Source: Chara braunii
Lineage: Eukaryota; Streptophyta; Charophyceae; Charales; Characeae
Assembly: GCA_003427395.1 (NCBI GenBank)
Contig: BFEA01001013.1
Span: forward strand, 92,217-122,962
Direction of reading: 5' to 3'
DNA: 30,746 nucleotides
Position 1 is the stretch's first letter, and every line of letters begins with the position of its first letter. This document shows positions 27,536 to 30,746 of the stretch, one piece after another. The translations under genes and the position numbers were made by a program. The notes below the pieces were generated by a model. The model was given only the letters and a program-made list of their open reading frames with translations. It was not told the origin of the DNA and did no database searches.

Positions 27536-28194
27536 CTATATCTTGTCTTTCATATTTTCCTTACAACTTGCGTCAATGTCAAAACGGATGTTGACGAGCT
27601 TTTGATCGTCTTCATCAGCTTCTGATTGATGTTTCTTCATGATCTCTCCAATCGCTCGCTCCACATGTGTGTGTAGGAAAACCATCTCCCCAAGTGGAAC
27701 TCCCATCGCCATTACCAAAAAAATATTGTCATCGATGCTCCTCCGCAAGTCTCTGACCTCTGCCCTCGTCATCCACGATTTAAATTTTGTGCGGTATGTG
27801 GCATCTGCTAGGTCTACAAAATCTGACCTCTTTGCTAACATCCAGTCGGTGATCTCCTGAGTCCTTGGTACATACGAAACCATATTCGGGCTCTCTACCT
27901 TAATTCTACCCTTCTTAAATTCTGCTCCGAAAGTGTCGTCCCTTATCCACCCATCTTCATACGCCCTAATAACATCTTCCTTAACTCTTTTTGGAAGAAA
28001 GGAGCCCCATCTCTAAAAATAATTATTACTGTCCTTCGCTTCAACCATTTGACTTTCATTTCATCCACCGTGTTGTTAAGGACAAACTTCACTTCTCTTA
28101 CTGATACCTCCACCGTCCCTCCATCGATGTTTACCGGAATGATTTCCTCTTCATAACATGCCCTTACCATTTCCATCACTCGTTCTTCTTCCAA
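27536..28194 (-). pseudogene. ORF1: LINE ORF1 with DUF4283-like RNA-binding fold
   Basis: ORF1 proteins bind the LINE RNA. The minus-strand frame 28194-27943 encodes a short N-terminal piece ending GRMKMGG then TAA. A 1-base frame change near 27950 brings in WIRDDTFGAEFKKGRIKV, which reads straight into the 115-residue frame beginning MVSYVPRTQEI (27883). The block IFLVMAMGVPLGEMVFLHTHVERAIGEIM has the spacing of the W-V-x-GLP-x-L-x-x-W...I-x-x-IG block of DUF4283, and KLVNIRFDIDASCKE matches the A-R-V-x-V-E-V-D strand after it. Plant LINE ORF1 proteins carry this domain. The resemblance is by pattern only. Confidence 0.5.
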
Positions 28195-28200
28195 TCTATA

Positions 28201-29241
28201 GTCTGTAGGGACCTGAGCTTTGGCGTTGCGTGTCTCCTACGGTGGAGGATGTGGTTCCGCTTCCATCTTGAGGCTAGGAAAATACTGTGCGCAGGTCTCC
28301 TTTCTTCGGGCTAATTACTACGCCCTACTTTATTCACTCCACTCCCTTACTGTTAGAGTTTTACTCTTACTGGTAAGTGGGCGACGACGAAAAATCTGAC
28401 CACTTATACCATCGGCTATGGTCGAGTCATAGGTCTTTGTCAAAACGAAGGTTGTGAGGTGTCACCTACGACGATAGTTCCTCGATAGGACGGACATCGT
28501 TGGTCAGGCTTGCCGAACCGGTAAGCAGCGTTAGGAACGAGTGCTAACGCACCAGTGCTAGCGCTGAAACGCAGCCGCCCCCGCCCCCCGACCCGCAGTA
28601 GCCTTCTTTTTTTTTCGAAAGTCAGTTCTTTTCTTTTCTTAGTAAGCCCTGCCAACGAGGCAGGGCAGTCCGTTCTAGATTTCGTTACTTGGCCGTAGTA
28701 AACAGCAGCATGCTTCAATACTGTATTTATGGGAAGATGCAGTAGAAGAGAAAAAAAAAAAAAGCGAAAATGACCCAGACCCAAATCGCCCCCCCAGACC
28801 CATATAGCCCGGCCCCAGTTTGCAACGGGAAAAAACTATATCCCTCAAAAAGGAAACAATGGATGGCGCCCTATACTAAATTGCAACGACCTTGACAAGA
28901 TAATCTGCCCTACAATCGATTTTAGGGACGACTGCGACCGGACCCTTTTTTCTGCAGTCGGAGACCCCAAACGAACCCGTCCTAGTGAAGTTGTACTGCA
29001 CGACCTTACCGAAAATGTAATGCACGACCTTACCGAAAAGAGAAAGAAATGAAACGACGAAAATGGAACCCACACAAGCGCAACCTTCTGGATGTAAATT
29101 ATTCGTTCACCTGTGTGAGCAGATACTCGAGAACATCGAGAGGGACTACTGGCCTCTCCTGTTCAGGGTAGAGGGCGGGGAGGATATTCGTGTACCGTGG
29201 GCTATAGATGAGGAGAGGTAAAATTCCGAGGAGAGAAACAG
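28201..29241. other. Unassigned stretch with small repeats
   Basis: There is no recognisable gene. A stable hairpin GCCCTGCC/GGCAGGGC (28646-28653 with 28659-28666, 5-base loop) is present. The 19-mer TGCACGACCTTACCGAAAA occurs twice, 24 bases apart (28997 and 29021). The left part may be the LINE 5' untranslated region. The 114-codon minus ORF at 28784-28440 has no domain. Confidence 0.4.
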
Positions 29242-29680
29242 TAAGGGCATATTCACACTAGTGGGTTTTTTGGCGAAATCGCAAAATCCGCTATGCTATT
29301 AGAGTCACACTAGGGTTTTCCTACCACCAAAGTTGCAAACGGGGTAGCATTTGTAAGCGGCCAGGGGGGCCACCGAGATGGGCATTTTGCTACCACCTCG
29401 AGAGGTGGTGGCAAATTCTCTATTGGCCGTGACAAATTCTCTTTCGCCTTTTGGGCACTTTATGACCATGAGAGGCACCAATTTTGTAATTGCCAGAGTC
29501 CCGCTCGTATCTTTTCTGATTTGCAACCCATGTGTGACCGGTGTCGCGCCCACTGCTCCAAGGGTCCGGTTAGATATCCTTCCCCGGACCGAGCTCAGCG
29601 GGTTGGAGGACTGGCAGGCTGTCACACAGGATTTTGATAGGTATAAAAAAAAATAGTGTTGTATTCAATGGCAGTCACAC
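29242..29680. mobile_element. MITE-like element related to the 1121-1560 element
   Basis: It begins TAA GGGCATATTCACAC (29242-29258), a variant of the MITE terminal repeat GGGCACGCTCACAC. Its interior carries a hairpin of the same design: TTTGC then ACCACCTC (29386-29399) pairs with GAGGTGGT then GCAAA (29402-29415) around a 2-base loop, with one T.G at position 29391/29410. The right terminal repeat was not found, so the end is a guess. The coding-looking frame at 29378-29656 is read from this element and is not called as a gene. Confidence 0.5.
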
Positions 29681-30230
29681 TTTGTCATACAGCCGAGTAG
29701 TCAGGGTTATCCCTCCTGCCAGCAGCGACACAGCTTCGAGTGAGGCGTTCGGGTTTATCGCCTGCACCTGACCCCTTATAAAGGATAGACCCAAGGTCAC
29801 CGGAGTCCCTATCATTCAGGAATCCTTCAAGCAGCCTTGAGTGTAACCTGTATAAAATAAGGAGGAAAATAACAAACATGCATCATAAAGCAATTGACAC
29901 TAACAAAATGAGAAGACCAAAAACCAGACTCTGCAAGAGTATGACCAGAGATACGAGACTGAAGAGTAGTACACAGAGTATGCAGGGAGCAACCATTGGA
30001 GGGCTGCAGTCACTAATAAGTAATAATGTTGTAATACATCATAGTGACTGAAAAGAGAGAACCTCAATCAATGATAATAAGCGGTACCGCCTCGTGAGTA
30101 ACTGTTGTCGTCTGGGACTCCATATCTGGCGCCTCGTCATTGAGAACCCGCGTGGCTATAGACTCTGGAACCACATAGCAGATATCGGGAGGTGCAACTG
30201 GATCAATCTTGCAGATACTATGTATCCACC
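29681..30230. other. Unassigned stretch
   Basis: No ORF with a recognisable domain and no repeat structure that I can support. The minus-strand 64-codon ORF at 29879-29685 is not convincing. Confidence 0.35.
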
Positions 30231-30231
30231 G

Positions 30232-30313
30232 CGGTCATGACCGTGGGGTCCAACTCGGCCAGCGGTCGGGATCCCAACCGCAGAGGTCGGACCTGCGGTT
30301 GGGTGCGGCCGAG
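30232..30313. repeat. Nested palindromes
   Basis: The perfect 12-bp palindrome CGGTCATGACCG (30232-30243) precedes a nested structure. CTCGGCC (30254-30260) pairs with GGCCGAG (30307-30313) and encloses a perfect 11-bp hairpin CCCAACCGCAG/CTGCGGTTGGG (30273-30283 with 30293-30303, 9-base loop). It may be the centre of another foldback element. No termini are recognisable. Confidence 0.75.
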
Positions 30314-30344
30314 AATTTCAGACATTTAAAAAAATAATAATAAT

Positions 30345-30572
30345 AGGCCAAAAATATATATATATATATGGGGTTGTAGGGTTTGAAGAGACCTACAACG
30401 CGGTAATTTTGTTTTTGTATTTTAAAGTGTTTTTTTTTTTTTTTTAAATAAAAAACCAAAAAAAAAGTATTTTGATCAAAAGAAAGTTAATAAAAAAAAG
30501 AGAAATTTTTATTTTTTCGTTTGTGTGTGTGTGTATGCATGTGGGGGGAGGAAGGGCGACCCCTTCCCCGCG

Positions 30573-30604
<32 letters not shown>

Positions 30605-30668
30605 AAAAAGAAAAAAAGTATTAAAAAAAAACAGCGGATTCGCTCTCGAGCGAGCGTTTTTGTGTGTT

Positions 30669-30710
<42 letters not shown>

Positions 30711-30746
30711 ATTGTTGGTGTGTGTGTGTGTGTGTGTGTGCGCGCG
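30345..30746. repeat. Microsatellite-rich end of window
   Basis: TA repeat at about 30354-30370, poly-T at 30430-30445, AATC tetranucleotide repeat at 30573-30603 (about seven units), poly-A tracts, and GT/GC dinucleotide repeats from 30660 to the window end. A short GGAAGGG/CCCCTTCC inverted repeat lies at 30550-30567. No gene is present. Confidence 0.9.

Larger units (their letters stand above)
22660..28194 (-). mobile_element. Non-LTR retrotransposon (LINE, plant L1-like), decayed
   Basis: Read from right to left on the minus strand: ORF1 with a DUF4283-like fold, a Gly/Ser/Pro-rich region, an apurinic-type endonuclease, a linker, a reverse transcriptase and a C-terminal region. This is the usual L1-clade order. 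All parts carry stops or frameshifts. I find no poly-A tail (it would be poly-T on the plus strand near 22660), no 5' end and no flanking target-site duplication, so both ends are approximate. Its 3' end abuts the Gypsy extra ORF, so the LINE may have inserted into, or replaced, the 3' end of that element. Confidence 0.85.

Noticed and set aside
28440-28784. A 114-codon minus-strand ORF with a hydrophobic N-terminus
   Set aside because: The hydrophobic start (RFFFFSLLLHLPI) comes from a poly-A/purine tract, and no other evidence supports a gene.

Overview
This is eukaryotic nuclear DNA. It has no operons, ribosome binding sites or bacterial-type genes, and it is dense in microsatellites, tandem repeats, SINE and MITE fragments, and two large decayed retrotransposons. 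The Ty3/Gypsy polymerase has the character I associate with elements of a charophyte green alga such as Chara. The LINE has a plant-type ORF1 (a DUF4283-like fold). I infer a streptophyte genome, probably a charophyte; this is an inference and was not searched. I see no intact host gene, rRNA, functional tRNA or CRISPR array.

Layout. Positions 1-6500 are repeat mosaic: CA-rich repeats, a 194-bp tandem repeat, a 440-bp Harbinger-like MITE (1121-1560), a tRNA-derived SINE running into a TTCAGAATCTTC-rich higher-order repeat (2290-3910), a 102-bp tandem repeat, a long GT tract, a foldback copy of the 102-bp repeat and a minus-strand SINE fragment. Positions 6520-10400 have no recognisable gene; 7480-8200 is an imperfect tandem repeat that carries small hairpins.

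The most unusual stretch is 10411-11450. It is an array of about 14 predicted stem-loops in which the loop is conserved (the 16-mer GCTCTATAAGTTTAGG occurs nine times) while the stems differ from copy to copy and yet stay base-paired, including G.U pairs. More perfect palindromes follow to about 12290. Candidate promoter (TATAAAGG at 11469) and splice-donor (12770) signals lie between the array and gag.

Positions 13354-22655 hold one Ty3/Gypsy-type element on the + strand: gag, a linker region, protease, reverse transcriptase, RNase H and integrase, then an extra ORF in the position where env sits in env-bearing elements. That ORF is preceded by a good splice acceptor and encodes two tandem capsid-like repeats, a basic patch and coiled coils. 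This copy is dead: it has several in-frame stops, at least six frameshifts, a broken CCHC knuckle, a damaged RNase H and a Lys in place of the integrase catalytic Glu. I found no LTR pair, primer-binding site or polypurine tract in the window.

Positions about 22660-28194 hold a decayed LINE on the minus strand (ORF1, endonuclease, reverse transcriptase, C-terminal region). The last 2.5 kb contain a second MITE-like sequence with the same central hairpin design as the first, a nested palindrome at 30232-30313, and microsatellites.
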